This document shows positions 9,474 through 18,761 of a stretch of DNA of 64,000 nucleotides, piece after piece. Origin of the DNA: SFTJ01 sp045613305 (GTDB lineage Bacteria > Bacteroidota > Bacteroidia > Bacteroidales > Muribaculaceae); contig JAZLAU010000012.1 of assembly GCA_045613305.1 (NCBI GenBank), positions 21,685 through 85,684 on the forward strand. The letters run 5' to 3'. Positions within the stretch are counted from its first letter, which is position 1. Each line of letters opens with the position of its first letter. A program made the position numbers and the translations under genes. Below the pieces are notes generated by a model. It had not been told where the DNA came from, did no database searches, and saw only the letters and a program-made list of their open reading frames with translations.

Positions 9474-9504
9474 AAGCAAGAATCAGTTTGATTCTTGCTT
9501 TTTT
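9474..9504. terminator. Bidirectional terminator between the AlkD-like gene and nhaD
   Basis: AAGCAAGAATCA (9474-9485) pairs with TGATTCTTGCTT (9489-9500), with A-run before and T-run after. It can serve both convergent genes. Confidence 0.85.
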
Positions 9505-9523
9505 AATTATATCTAATTTACTA

Positions 9524-10867
9524 TTAGAACAATCCTATCAAGAAATATTCCAACCATATAGTTGCAATACCGGCAACATAGCCTGAGAATGCCATGATTG
9601 AGAATTTCTTTAGATACCATGTAAATGAAATCTTTTCAATACCCATAGCCACAACACCAGCAGCTGAACCAATAATCAAGATGCTACCACCTACACCAGC
9701 GCAGAATGTCAACAATATCCAGAACAAACCGTCTTGAACAAACAGCATAGCATATGCTGGGTCGGCTGATGCTTGAATAAGTGCTTCTGTACTTACAGGA
9801 TACATATTCATACATGCAGCAACAAGTGGAACATTATCTACAACTGACGAAAGAACACCAATGATACCATTAATTGTATATGGTTCGTGAACTGTTACAT
9901 CCAACCAGTTTGCAATGTTGGTCAACAAATGAGCTTGTTGCAAAGCATGCACTGCCATCAAAATACCAAGGAAGAATAGGATTGTCGACATGTCGATGTT
10001 GCGTAATGCTGATGAAATACGGCCTTTCATCATCTTGTCGAGGTTATATTTATTAACAATGATTTCAGTAATCAACCACATTCCACCAAGTGAAATCAAA
10101 ATACCCATATATGGAGGCAGGCCTGTAACTGCTTTAAACACTGGAACAAAAAGCAACGATAAAACACCGCTCACTAAGATAAACTTGCTTAAACGTGGAC
10201 GAGTTATTGATAGAGACTCTCCTTGTCGTTTGTCATTATCATTAATTGGTTCAAGCGCTTCGTTCTTAACACAGCGAGATGCCAAGATTAGCGGAACAAT
10301 AACCGAAACAATACATGGGATGATTAGATATACTATCAAGTTAACCGACGATACATAGTTCTTCATCCATAGCATGATAGTGGTTACATCACCAATTGGC
10401 GACCATGCACCACCACTATTTGCAGCAATGATAATTATACCCGCAAATTTCCATCGTTCGCGATTGTCGCTAATCAAGCGTCGCAACATCATAACCATGA
10501 TGATAGTAGAGGTCATGTTGTCAAGAACTGCCGACATGAAGAATGTTAAAAATGCAATAACCCACATCAGATTACGCTTGTTTTTAGCAGTAATTCTGCG
10601 AGTGATGAAGGCAAAACCGTCGTACTTGTCAATTAGTTCCACAATAGTCATTGCACCAATTAAGAATACAACAATTTCAGCTGTATCACCCAATGCCTCT
10701 ACAAGGCGATACGACAAATCATGATCATTAGTACCTAATGCATAGGTTGCCCACAACAGGCCGCACATTAATAGCGCAAATACGGCCTTATTAATTTGCA
10801 ATACGTGCTCAGACGCAATTAGCAAATAACCGATCACGAATATCGCAATCATTAATGTTACCATCAT
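9524..10867 (-). CDS. nhaD: NhaD-type Na+/H+ antiporter
   Basis: Inner-membrane sodium/proton antiporter of the ion transporter superfamily. The 447-residue protein is almost wholly hydrophobic with about 11-13 membrane segments. Recognisable NhaD features are LVEALGDTAEIVVFLIGAMT, DNMTSTIIMVMML and SSVVDNVPLVAA, whose repeated Asp-Asn hairpin motifs probably hold the ion site; NSGGAWSPIGDVTT is also typical. Likely role is salt and alkaline pH tolerance. It ends at the shared terminator 9474-9504. Confidence 0.9.
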   Translation of the reverse strand: MMVTLMIAIFVIGYLLIASEHVLQINKAVFALLMCGLLWATYALGTNDHDLSYRLVEALGDTAEIVVFLIGAMTIVELIDKYDGFAFITRRITAKNKRNLMWVIAFLTFFMSAVLDNMTSTIIMVMMLRRLISDNRERWKFAGIIIIAANSGGAWSPIGDVTTIMLWMKNYVSSVNLIVYLIIPCIVSVIVPLILASRCVKNEALEPINDNDKRQGESLSITRPRLSKFILVSGVLSLLFVPVFKAVTGLPPYMGILISLGGMWLITEIIVNKYNLDKMMKGRISSALRNIDMSTILFFLGILMAVHALQQAHLLTNIANWLDVTVHEPYTINGIIGVLSSVVDNVPLVAACMNMYPVSTEALIQASADPAYAMLFVQDGLFWILLTFCAGVGGSILIIGSAAGVVAMGIEKISFTWYLKKFSIMAFSGYVAGIATIWLEYFLIGLF

Positions 10868-10942
10868 AGTTTTTAAGACTCTTTAAAAGATTAGTAGAAA
10901 AGTTATATTTTTAGAATAGTTTATTTTTGTTACGTCGTATAA

Positions 10943-11326
10943 TTATCGCAAGCGATAGCTATCGTTTAGCAATTTAATATCATGCTTTATGCCTCTATGT
11001 GCCAAAAAGTCTAAAATCATCGACACCAAAATCGCCGCCATCACTACATAGCATCTTGTGCTGTCAATATTAGCTGAGGCGTTTTCAACATAAGCATTAA
11101 TCAACATATAGGCAACCCAACCAAGCTTTGAAATTAAGCAAACTAAGGTTAGTGATTTTTGCAACTTCAAATTTTTAAACTTTGCTATTGTCACAAGTGG
11201 CAATACGGCTGCTAAAATTCCTAAAATAAGTGCAACTACTGACATACTCGAAAGCGAGCACACACACACTGTTACAATTATTGCTGATAATAATAAATAT
11301 AGATTTTGCAAACGTTGTATTACCAT
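10943..11326 (-). CDS. DUF4293-like four-helix membrane protein
   Basis: A 127-residue protein with four hydrophobic segments (about residues 9-28, 31-48, 61-80 and 92-108). The start VIQRLQNLYLLLSA and the end HRGIKHDIKLLNDSYRLR resemble the Bacteroidetes-specific DUF4293 family, which has no known function. It lies 75 bases upstream of nhaD on the same strand. A -7 element at 11363-11371 could drive it. Confidence 0.65.
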   Translation of the reverse strand: MVIQRLQNLYLLLSAIIVTVCVCSLSSMSVVALILGILAAVLPLVTIAKFKNLKLQKSLTLVCLISKLGWVAYMLINAYVENASANIDSTRCYVVMAAILVSMILDFLAHRGIKHDIKLLNDSYRLR

Positions 11327-11362
11327 AAATAACTCTATTATATAATTAATGTAAAAATTTAT

Positions 11363-11371
11363 GCAAAATTA
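11363..11371 (-). promoter_or_regulatory. Candidate -7 element for the DUF4293-like gene
   Basis: Minus strand reads TAATTTTGC, a full match to TAnnTTTGC, about 37 bases before the start codon. No -33 element is evident. Confidence 0.5.
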
Positions 11372-11433
11372 CACTTAAAAAGTTAATTAATCAATTAAAA
11401 AGATTTGAATTTCACTTATACAATGTTTATTTT

Positions 11434-11442
11434 TATCTTTGG
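11434..11442 (+). promoter_or_regulatory. Candidate -7 element for the large TPR gene
   Basis: TATCTTTGG matches TAnnTTTG and lies about 85 bases before the start codon. A TTTC lies roughly 20 bases upstream. Confidence 0.4.
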
Positions 11443-11527
11443 CATACAATTTGCGAATAAAGGGACATGACAAAAGCAATTGTGACCATAGCAACACTAT
11501 TGAAATAAATGCACAAACACGATTTTT

Positions 11528-13723
11528 ATGGACAATAATCTAACAATAATAAAAAACGAAATATCAAAATATCTTCGTAACAAAAATCTATTTGACGCTT
11601 TTCAGAAATTAAAAGAATTGATAGAAAAAAGCGGCAACCTCTCTTTGCTATCTGAGAACACCGCATTATTTGAATCATATAAATATATGTTGGAATATAT
11701 GACTCGCGGCTATGATGACCCGCAGAGAGACGACATGCTCGACCGGATTATCAATTCAATTTATACACTTACCGACAAGGCAATAGTTGACATATGCTCA
11801 CTTAAACCCACTCAGTTGTTTTATATTCGCAAAAACAATAGGATATCAAATTTAGAAGAGTCGTTAAAGTCATACCTAACTTTGACCGACAACATTAGCA
11901 TGTGCGCCGAAGGTGGCGGACACGATATATTAAGCCTGTATGAGCAACGCGAGTTGATTGAAAAAGATATTTTTCACTACATCTGGACGGCATTTCCTAC
12001 TACTGACCAAGACATTAAACTGATTGAATCTATATTTACAACTCAAAGCAACTACCCTTCTTCACTTCGCGAGATGCTTGTGGGTGCACTGCTTTTGAGC
12101 TTGTTGCAAATATATGACGAAAACAAACTGTTGCAACTCCTTAACATTTACACCACCCACAACAATCTCGACAACACATTGGCTCTTAAGGCATTGACTT
12201 GTGCCGTAATTTCGATGTACCGACACAAGACACGTGTAACACTTTCGCAAAATGTGAAAGATGCGCTGCATCTTATAACTGATTCCGACGGCCTACACAA
12301 TGACCTTAATAATATCTTTGTAAATCTTATTAAGGCAAAACATACCGATTTAATCAGTAAAGAACTGGAACAAAACATCATTCCAGACATTATGAAAATT
12401 GCTCCCGACATCATCGATAAAGCAAAGAAGAACAACGGTGTTATAGACATAAGCAGTTTAGAAGAAAATCCCGAATGGAGCGAAATATTTAACAACAGCG
12501 GAATTTCAAAAAAAATTGAAGAATTCGGCAAACTCCAATCAAGTGGCAGCGATGTGTTCATGAACACATTTGCCCACTTAAAGAACTTTGCATTCTTCCG
12601 TGAATTATATAATTGGTTTCGCCCTTTCAATTACGACAATTCGGTTGCTTACAAGGCTTTAAAGGATGCAAAATCATCAATACGAAACTTTATAGACTCA
12701 TCTATATATTTATGCGACAACGACAAGTATTCTTTTGCACTGTCGCTTAACGAAATAGGAGAAGCACAACGCGACATGATGATGCAGCAAATGGAAATAC
12801 CGCCACAAGAACTTGACAGCATTGAAAAAATAGCCGACCCTATGTCGCATAAAATTGCAATTGTGAACGGTTATATAAAAGACCTATATCGCTTCTTCAA
12901 ACTATTCTCCCGCCGTTCAGAATTTGCAGATATTTTTAGCAGTTCTCTTAACTTATTCGACATAGAAATATTAAAGCCATACTATAACAATAGCGAAACA
13001 ATCAATTCTGTAGCAGACATATACTTTAACGCCAAGCAATATAAGGAAGCTATCGTTTATTACAATCTGCTACTTTCGACATGCGACAATGTAAATCCTA
13101 TTAATTTACAAAAACTTGGATTTGCATATCAAAATCAAGGTGAATTTAAAAAGGCTTTAAAACAATATTTAAACTATTCGTTGGCTAAAGAAAACGACAC
13201 TTGGAATTTGAAACACATTGCCGCATGCTACAAATCGCTACAACAATACGAGAATGCAATCAACTACTACCAAAAAGCATTGATGCTCGCCCCCGACAAT
13301 GTTGCTACAAACCTGTCAATTGGCCATTGCTATCTGGAATTGCACAAATACGACGAAGCACTAAAGCACTACTATAAAGTCAACTATCTTAACGAAAATA
13401 ACCTATCTGGATGTAGGGCTCTCGCTTGGTGCTTATTATTAACCCATGAATTTGAGCAAAGCCGAAAATATTTCAACAAAATAATATCTTTAGGAAAATG
13501 CGAATCAACCGATTACCTAAATTTTGGACATCTTTGCTTAGCCGAAAACAAATACGACGAAGCTATATCTTACTATTACAATGCCCATACACTTTTAGGC
13601 AAAAACACCGCAAAATTTAAGGAAACCTGGAATAGCGACATTCCATCACTAATTGAAATCGGAATAAATGAAAAAAACATTCCTTTGATATTAGATTCAA
13701 TACTAATTAAGCTGTATAATTAA
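11528..13723 (+). CDS. Large TPR-repeat protein of unknown function
   Basis: A 731-residue protein without a signal peptide, so probably cytosolic. The N-terminal ~480 residues are helical with no domain I recognise. From about residue 490 to the end there are successive TPR units (for example ADIYFNAKQYKEAIVYYNLL, FAYQNQGEFKKALKQYLNY, AACYKSLQQYENAINYYQKA and GHCYLELHKYDEALKHYYKV), suggesting a scaffold for protein-protein contacts. It stands alone with its own promoter and terminator. Specific function is unknown. Confidence 0.75.
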   Translation: MDNNLTIIKNEISKYLRNKNLFDAFQKLKELIEKSGNLSLLSENTALFESYKYMLEYMTRGYDDPQRDDMLDRIINSIYTLTDKAIVDICSLKPTQLFYIRKNNRISNLEESLKSYLTLTDNISMCAEGGGHDILSLYEQRELIEKDIFHYIWTAFPTTDQDIKLIESIFTTQSNYPSSLREMLVGALLLSLLQIYDENKLLQLLNIYTTHNNLDNTLALKALTCAVISMYRHKTRVTLSQNVKDALHLITDSDGLHNDLNNIFVNLIKAKHTDLISKELEQNIIPDIMKIAPDIIDKAKKNNGVIDISSLEENPEWSEIFNNSGISKKIEEFGKLQSSGSDVFMNTFAHLKNFAFFRELYNWFRPFNYDNSVAYKALKDAKSSIRNFIDSSIYLCDNDKYSFALSLNEIGEAQRDMMMQQMEIPPQELDSIEKIADPMSHKIAIVNGYIKDLYRFFKLFSRRSEFADIFSSSLNLFDIEILKPYYNNSETINSVADIYFNAKQYKEAIVYYNLLLSTCDNVNPINLQKLGFAYQNQGEFKKALKQYLNYSLAKENDTWNLKHIAACYKSLQQYENAINYYQKALMLAPDNVATNLSIGHCYLELHKYDEALKHYYKVNYLNENNLSGCRALAWCLLLTHEFEQSRKYFNKIISLGKCESTDYLNFGHLCLAENKYDEAISYYYNAHTLLGKNTAKFKETWNSDIPSLIEIGINEKNIPLILDSILIKLYN

Positions 13724-13797
13724 CATAGAACACCCCAAAAGACTTAGGCCTGCCATCCGAGATAAATTTAAACTTGGCATGCACAATTCACAGAAAC

Positions 13798-13821
13798 AGG
13801 CATAGCGAATGCCTATTTTTT
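13798..13821 (+). terminator. Intrinsic terminator after the TPR gene
   Basis: AGGCAT (13798-13803) and ATGCCT (13809-13814) form a short stem followed by A and a T-run. The stem is only 6 bp, so strength is moderate. Confidence 0.55.
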
Positions 13822-13823
13822 CG

Positions 13824-13832
13824 TAAATTTGC
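13824..13832 (+). promoter_or_regulatory. Candidate -7 element for the M3 peptidase gene
   Basis: TAAATTTGC is an exact TAnnTTTGC match, 33 bases before the ATG at 13866 and directly after the preceding terminator. Confidence 0.6.
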
Positions 13833-13865
13833 AGAAATTAAACTAACATCCATTAAATATTTATA

Positions 13866-15959
13866 ATGAAAAAATTATTAATCGGGCTTGCCCTATTATC
13901 TTCATGTAGCTCAAATATGAACGATAGCAACATTTTAATGAAGGAATTTGACACTCCTAATGGTGCAATACCTTTCGACAAAATCAAAAAAACAGATTAC
14001 GAGCCAGCTGTTGACTTCAGCATCAATCAACACAAAGCAGAAATTGAGGCGATTGTAAACAATCCAGAAACACCAACCTTTGAGAACACAATCGTGGCCT
14101 TTGACCGCAGTGGACAAGATTTAGGCCGCGTTCTACGCGTTTTCGAAGCGTTGACTCACGCACATGGTGATGACGAATTGTTGGCAATTTCAGAACGCAT
14201 CACACCTAAATACTCAGAACACTCTACAAGCATAATCCTGAACGAAAAACTTTGGGAAAGAATTAAATATGTGTATGAAAACTGTGATACTACAAAGCTA
14301 GACACCGAAAGCAAAACACTTCTAAAGAATATCTATACCGACTTTGTAGATAATGGAGCATCGCTTGAAGGCGAAAACAGAGAAAAATATCGCGAAATAA
14401 TGCAAAAACTTTCTGTTGCCACCCTTAAGTTTGGTCAAAACGCACTTAAGGCCACATCAGCCTATTCAATGTGGCTAACTGAAGAGCAATTAGCCGGACT
14501 GCCTGAAAGCGCAATTGATGCTGCGAAAACAGATGCTAAAGCAAAGAATAACACTGGGGGTGAATACTTAATAACACTTCAATACCCAAGTTATTCGGCA
14601 TTTATGAAATATTCTTCAAACCGTGAACTTAGAAAGCAACTTTATATTGCATATAATTCACAATGTACAAGCGGAGAATTCAGCAACCTAGACCTACAAG
14701 TAGAAATTACCGACCTTCGCCAACAGTTGGCACAATTGCTTGGTTTCAAGAATTATGCAGAATATAACCTTAAGAGCACAATGGCTGCCAACCCTGCCAA
14801 TGTGTACAATCTGCTTGACCAACTTCGTGATTCTTATCGCGACGCTCAAAAAGGAGAAATTGCACAAATAGAGAAGTTTGCATCAGAACTTGAAGGCAAG
14901 CAAATCACCCTTATGCCTTGGGACTACTCTTACTATTCTGAAAAACTACGTGACCAAAAGTACAGCTTCAACGACGAAGCATTGCGTCCTTATTTCGAAT
15001 TAAATAATGTAATAGGCGGAGTTTTCGGTTTTGCCACAAAGATGTATGGTTTGAAATTTACAGAAAACGCTAACGCTCCAGTTTACCATCCCGACGTTAA
15101 GGTTTATGACGTAACCGACGCAAACGATAATTTTGTTGGTATGCTTTATGCCGACTTCTTCCCTCGCGACACAAAGCGCAGCGGAGCATGGATGACTGAA
15201 TTTGGCGGACAATACGTAGACGAAAACGGCAAAAACATCCGACCACTTATTACAATCGTATGCAACTTTACACCTCCTACTGAAAGCAAGCCTTCGCTAC
15301 TAACATATTATGAAGTTGAAACATTCTTGCACGAATTTGGACATGCCCTACACGGATTGTTGTCAGACTGCAAATACTCAAACCTTTCAGGAACAAGTGT
15401 TTATCGCGACTTTGTAGAATTACCTTCACAATTTAACGAAAATTACTTAACCCAAAAGGAATTCCTCGACAGCTTTGCAAAACACTATCAAACAGGCGAA
15501 AAGATTCCTCAAGAAATGATTGACAAGATTATTGCAGCTTCACAATTTGGAGCAGCGTATTCATGCGTTCGCCAACTCAACTTCGGATATTTGGATATGG
15601 CATGGCACACTATTACATCAAAGGTGACCGATCCTATTAAGTTTGAAGAAGAAGCGATAAAGCAAGTGGAAATATTTGCTCCTGTAGAAGGCACAGCGAT
15701 ATCTCCAAAATTCACCCATATTTTCTCGGGCGGCTATGCAGCAGGTTATTACGGCTACAAATGGGCTGAAGTTCTTGATGCTGATGCATTTGCAAAATTT
15801 GAAGAAAACGGCATCTTCGACCAAGAAACAGCACATTCATTCCGCGACAACATCCTTAAGCGTGGCGGCAGCGAAGACCCAATGACTCTTTATAAGAGAT
15901 TCCGCGGTCAAGAACCTACAATTGACGCTTTGCTAAAGCGTGACGGCATAAAAAAATGA
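13866..15959 (+). CDS. dcp: M3-family oligopeptidase (Dcp-like) lipoprotein
   Basis: Zinc metallopeptidase of the thimet oligopeptidase/peptidyl-dipeptidase family, cleaving short peptides. The zinc motif HEFGHALHG begins at residue 489, and the third ligand is probably the Glu of VELPSQFNE about 27 residues later. GTSVYRDFVELPSQ and the C-terminal SGGYAAGYYGYKW are typical M3 signatures. The N-terminus is a lipoprotein signal with lipobox LSSC, so the enzyme should act in the periplasm or on the outer membrane. Dcp versus oligopeptidase A specificity is not decided by sequence alone. Length 697 is full. Confidence 0.9.
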   Translation: MKKLLIGLALLSSCSSNMNDSNILMKEFDTPNGAIPFDKIKKTDYEPAVDFSINQHKAEIEAIVNNPETPTFENTIVAFDRSGQDLGRVLRVFEALTHAHGDDELLAISERITPKYSEHSTSIILNEKLWERIKYVYENCDTTKLDTESKTLLKNIYTDFVDNGASLEGENREKYREIMQKLSVATLKFGQNALKATSAYSMWLTEEQLAGLPESAIDAAKTDAKAKNNTGGEYLITLQYPSYSAFMKYSSNRELRKQLYIAYNSQCTSGEFSNLDLQVEITDLRQQLAQLLGFKNYAEYNLKSTMAANPANVYNLLDQLRDSYRDAQKGEIAQIEKFASELEGKQITLMPWDYSYYSEKLRDQKYSFNDEALRPYFELNNVIGGVFGFATKMYGLKFTENANAPVYHPDVKVYDVTDANDNFVGMLYADFFPRDTKRSGAWMTEFGGQYVDENGKNIRPLITIVCNFTPPTESKPSLLTYYEVETFLHEFGHALHGLLSDCKYSNLSGTSVYRDFVELPSQFNENYLTQKEFLDSFAKHYQTGEKIPQEMIDKIIAASQFGAAYSCVRQLNFGYLDMAWHTITSKVTDPIKFEEEAIKQVEIFAPVEGTAISPKFTHIFSGGYAAGYYGYKWAEVLDADAFAKFEENGIFDQETAHSFRDNILKRGGSEDPMTLYKRFRGQEPTIDALLKRDGIKK

Positions 15960-16013
15960 TACTTTAAATCATTTTATAGATAATAAACTATAAATTATTA
16001 TATTTGTTAATAA

Positions 16014-16050
16014 AATAAGGGGCATTTAAAATGCTCCTTATTTTTATTTT
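16014..16050 (+). terminator. Intrinsic terminator after the M3 peptidase
   Basis: A 13-bp stem (16014-16026 with 16030-16042, one G-T wobble) with a very short loop is followed by a T-rich tract. Confidence 0.8.
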
Positions 16051-16053
16051 TAT

Positions 16054-16062
16054 TAAATTTGT
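16054..16062 (+). promoter_or_regulatory. Candidate -7 element for the dCMP deaminase operon
   Basis: TAAATTTGT matches TAnnTTTG(C/T) about 54 bases before the deaminase ATG, just after the terminator of the upstream gene. Confidence 0.5.
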
Positions 16063-16115
16063 ATCTTATATAGAAATACTTATTTAAGGAATAGAGCCAA
16101 AATTAAAAGCATTTT

Positions 16116-16559
16116 ATGGACAATAAATCAGACAAGCAAAACATACTTGATGAAAGATATATTCGCATGGCGACAATTTGGGCCGAAAACTCATATTGCC
16201 GACGCCGTCAGGTGGGAGCGATTATAGTAAAAGACAATATGATTATTTCCGACGGTTTTAACGGTACCCCATCCGGATTTGAAAATGTTTGTGAAGACGA
16301 ATCGGGATTAACAAAATCATATGTACTGCACGCTGAAGCAAATGCCATTACAAAAGTGGCAAGAAGCAGCAACAGTAGTGATGGTGCGACTCTATATGTA
16401 ACCACATCACCTTGCATTGAATGTTCAAAGTTAATTATACAAGCAGGAATAAAACGCGTTGTCTACAACGAACTTTACCGTATGCACGATGGTCTGGATC
16501 TTCTTGAAAGAGCCGGAGTAGAATGTGTAAGAATTGATATTGACAACAAAAAAGAATAG
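16116..16559 (+). CDS. dCMP deaminase family protein
   Basis: Zinc-dependent deaminase converting dCMP to dUMP, feeding dTMP synthesis. At 147 residues it has the ComEB/dCMP deaminase form. HAEANAI carries the first zinc ligand and the catalytic Glu, and TSPCIECSKLI carries the two Cys zinc ligands; CRRRQVGAIIVKDN near the N-terminus is also typical. It is followed after 8 bases by the S41 protease and then by the folate gene, forming a probable operon that mixes nucleotide and folate metabolism with proteolysis. Confidence 0.9.
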   Translation: MDNKSDKQNILDERYIRMATIWAENSYCRRRQVGAIIVKDNMIISDGFNGTPSGFENVCEDESGLTKSYVLHAEANAITKVARSSNSSDGATLYVTTSPCIECSKLIIQAGIKRVVYNELYRMHDGLDLLERAGVECVRIDIDNKKE

Positions 16560-16567
16560 GATAAACA

Positions 16568-18193
16568 ATGAGTTCAATCCAAAAGACAACCAAATGGCTA
16601 CCGCTAATTATGGCCATTTCTGTAATATTTGGTATTTCCATAGGTACTCGTTTTGCCGGTCAAAAGCATCTTGTTGACCGAGACCGCAAACTAAACATGA
16701 TATTAAACCTCATTGCAGATGATTATGTCGACACAATGAAGGTTAGTGATCTTGTTGAGCAATCTATACCCGAGATTCTGAAGCAACTTGACCCTCATAC
16801 AACATATTTAAATGCTAAGGACCTAAACTCGGCAAACGAGGACATTGAAGGAAAGTTTAGTGGCATCGGCATCTCATTTATGATATTAAACGACACAATC
16901 AATGTCATTGAGATTATTTCAGGCGGACCTGCAGAACGAGCTGGGCTACTTGCTGGCGACCGAATTGTAACGATCAACGACTCGTCATTTGTAGGCAAAA
17001 AGCTTAACAATGTGGAAGTAATGAACCATCTACGCGGAAGCAAGGGCTCTTCTGTGAAACTTGGCATCAAACGCATCAATTCTCCTAAATTGCACCCATT
17101 CACCGTTACACGAGGCGACATTCCGGTCAACTCAGTCGACGTAGCTTATATGCTCGACAAAGAAACCGGCTACATAAAAGTCAACAAGTTTAGCAAGACC
17201 ACTTACGACGAATTCTTAAGCGGATTAATTAAACTAAAATCAGAAGGCGCAGAAAACTACGTTGTTGACTTGCGTGGCAACGGTGGTGGCGTAATGGAAA
17301 TGGCAATATTAATGGCAAACGAATTCTTGCCAGAAAACCAATTGATAGTGTACACCCAAAGCAGAGGCAAACGAAATGACAACCAAGTGTGGAGCGACGG
17401 TAACGGGTCTTTCCAAGAAGCCCAATTGGTTATTCTGATTGATGAATTTTCGGCAAGCGCTAGCGAAATTATCGCAGGTGCTATACAAGACAACGACAGA
17501 GGTCTAATTATAGGATGCCGTTCATTTGGCAAAGGTCTTGTACAACGACAATTCACTTTGCCTGACAGCAGCGCCATCAGAATGACAATCGCACGTTATT
17601 ACACTCCTTCTGGTCGCTCTATTCAAAAAGACTACAAGAACACCCAGTTGGAATATGATGCCGAACTATTAGAGCGTTTTAATAGTGGCGAATTATATAG
17701 TGCCGATAGCATGAAGATTGACAAATCAAAAGTGTATCAAACACAAAGCGGCCGTGTGGTTTATGGCGGTGGTGGTATTGTCCCCGACATTTTTGTTGCA
17801 CGTGACACTACTGGAATTACATCATATTATGCTGCTGTTGTTAACAATGGCCTTATGCAAAAATTTGCATATAATTATGCCGACAAAAACAGAAAACAAT
17901 ATCAAGACCTTACCGACTACAAGCAATTCCTTAGAGTGCTTCCTAACAACGACGCTTTATTATATGAGTTCGTGACTTACGCTTCTCAAAATGGGGTTCC
18001 TGCACGTTGGTACTACATAAATCAGTCGCGCGAATTGCTGTTAACCCAAATAAAGGCGCTAATTGCTCGCGACATATTTGGCAATGAAGCATTCTACCCT
18101 ATTTATAACCGAAACGACAAGGATATTGAAACTGCACTTAAAGCCATTAAAAAGCATAAGGCAGCATTCCCAATCCTTCCAGAAGATGAATGA
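16568..18193 (+). CDS. S41 C-terminal processing peptidase (CtpA/Prc type)
   Basis: Serine protease of the carboxy-terminal processing family, acting in the periplasm. A hydrophobic N-terminal segment (about residues 10-27) serves as signal anchor. A PDZ domain follows (GGPAERAGLLAGDRIVTIND, about residues 118-137), then the S41 catalytic domain with VVDLRGNGGGV and the nucleophile Ser in DEFSASASEI. The Lys of the dyad is probably in SFGKGLVQ. Length 541 is normal for Bacteroidetes CTPs. Its stop overlaps the start of the next gene by 8 bases. Confidence 0.92.
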   Translation: MSSIQKTTKWLPLIMAISVIFGISIGTRFAGQKHLVDRDRKLNMILNLIADDYVDTMKVSDLVEQSIPEILKQLDPHTTYLNAKDLNSANEDIEGKFSGIGISFMILNDTINVIEIISGGPAERAGLLAGDRIVTINDSSFVGKKLNNVEVMNHLRGSKGSSVKLGIKRINSPKLHPFTVTRGDIPVNSVDVAYMLDKETGYIKVNKFSKTTYDEFLSGLIKLKSEGAENYVVDLRGNGGGVMEMAILMANEFLPENQLIVYTQSRGKRNDNQVWSDGNGSFQEAQLVILIDEFSASASEIIAGAIQDNDRGLIIGCRSFGKGLVQRQFTLPDSSAIRMTIARYYTPSGRSIQKDYKNTQLEYDAELLERFNSGELYSADSMKIDKSKVYQTQSGRVVYGGGGIVPDIFVARDTTGITSYYAAVVNNGLMQKFAYNYADKNRKQYQDLTDYKQFLRVLPNNDALLYEFVTYASQNGVPARWYYINQSRELLLTQIKALIARDIFGNEAFYPIYNRNDKDIETALKAIKKHKAAFPILPEDE

Positions 18194-18758
18194 CATTGTT
18201 ACGAATAAACACCTACTGCGCAAAAGCATAAAAGCCTCAATAGCTAACCTCCCAGAGCACAAAAGAGACAAAGAGTCTGAAGCTGTAAGGTTGGCTATTG
18301 AGCAAACAATTGAGTTTGATAAAGCAAAAACGATAATGTGCTATTGGTCGATGCCTACAGAACTCAACACATTGGCAATGATACAAAATTGGTCAAGCAA
18401 AAAGACAATCGTTCTGCCCTGTGTAAATGGCAATGACCTCGAAGTCCGCCTGTTTCAGCCGCAAATGCTGCATGCAGGATACTATAGCATTCCTGAACCA
18501 ACAAAAGAATGCGAATTGATTAAGCCCAACGAAATTGATTTAATCATAGTGCCTGGTATGGCGTTCGACAAATTCGGCAATCGCTTAGGTCATGGCAAAG
18601 GTTTTTACGACAATTTTTTGGAACAAACAAATGCAACATTAATAGGCGTAGCCTTTGATTGCCAATTAGTTTCGTGCGTTCCGGTTGAAAAGCATGACAA
18701 AAGAATGCATTACGTAATAACAGCATCTAAAACCATAAATTGCGACAAAACAGAATAA
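18186..18758 (+). CDS. 5-formyltetrahydrofolate cyclo-ligase
   Basis: ATP-dependent conversion of 5-formyl-THF to 5,10-methenyl-THF. The ATG at 18186 overlaps the S41 gene end by 8 bases and gives a 190-residue protein starting MNDIVTNKHLLRKSIK, matching family N-termini. A longer frame open upstream reads only antisense-like sequence of the S41 gene. Family motifs present are YWSMPTELNT and the ATP/substrate loop GMAFDKFGNRLGHGKGFYD. Coupled to the upstream protease gene. Confidence 0.92.
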   Translation: MNDIVTNKHLLRKSIKASIANLPEHKRDKESEAVRLAIEQTIEFDKAKTIMCYWSMPTELNTLAMIQNWSSKKTIVLPCVNGNDLEVRLFQPQMLHAGYYSIPEPTKECELIKPNEIDLIIVPGMAFDKFGNRLGHGKGFYDNFLEQTNATLIGVAFDCQLVSCVPVEKHDKRMHYVITASKTINCDKTE

Positions 18759-18761
18759 AAT

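Noticed and set aside
18063..18185. Longer 5' extension of the 5-formyl-THF cyclo-ligase
   Set aside because: The extension lies entirely inside the S41 protease gene in another frame; the ATG at 18186 gives the family N-terminus.
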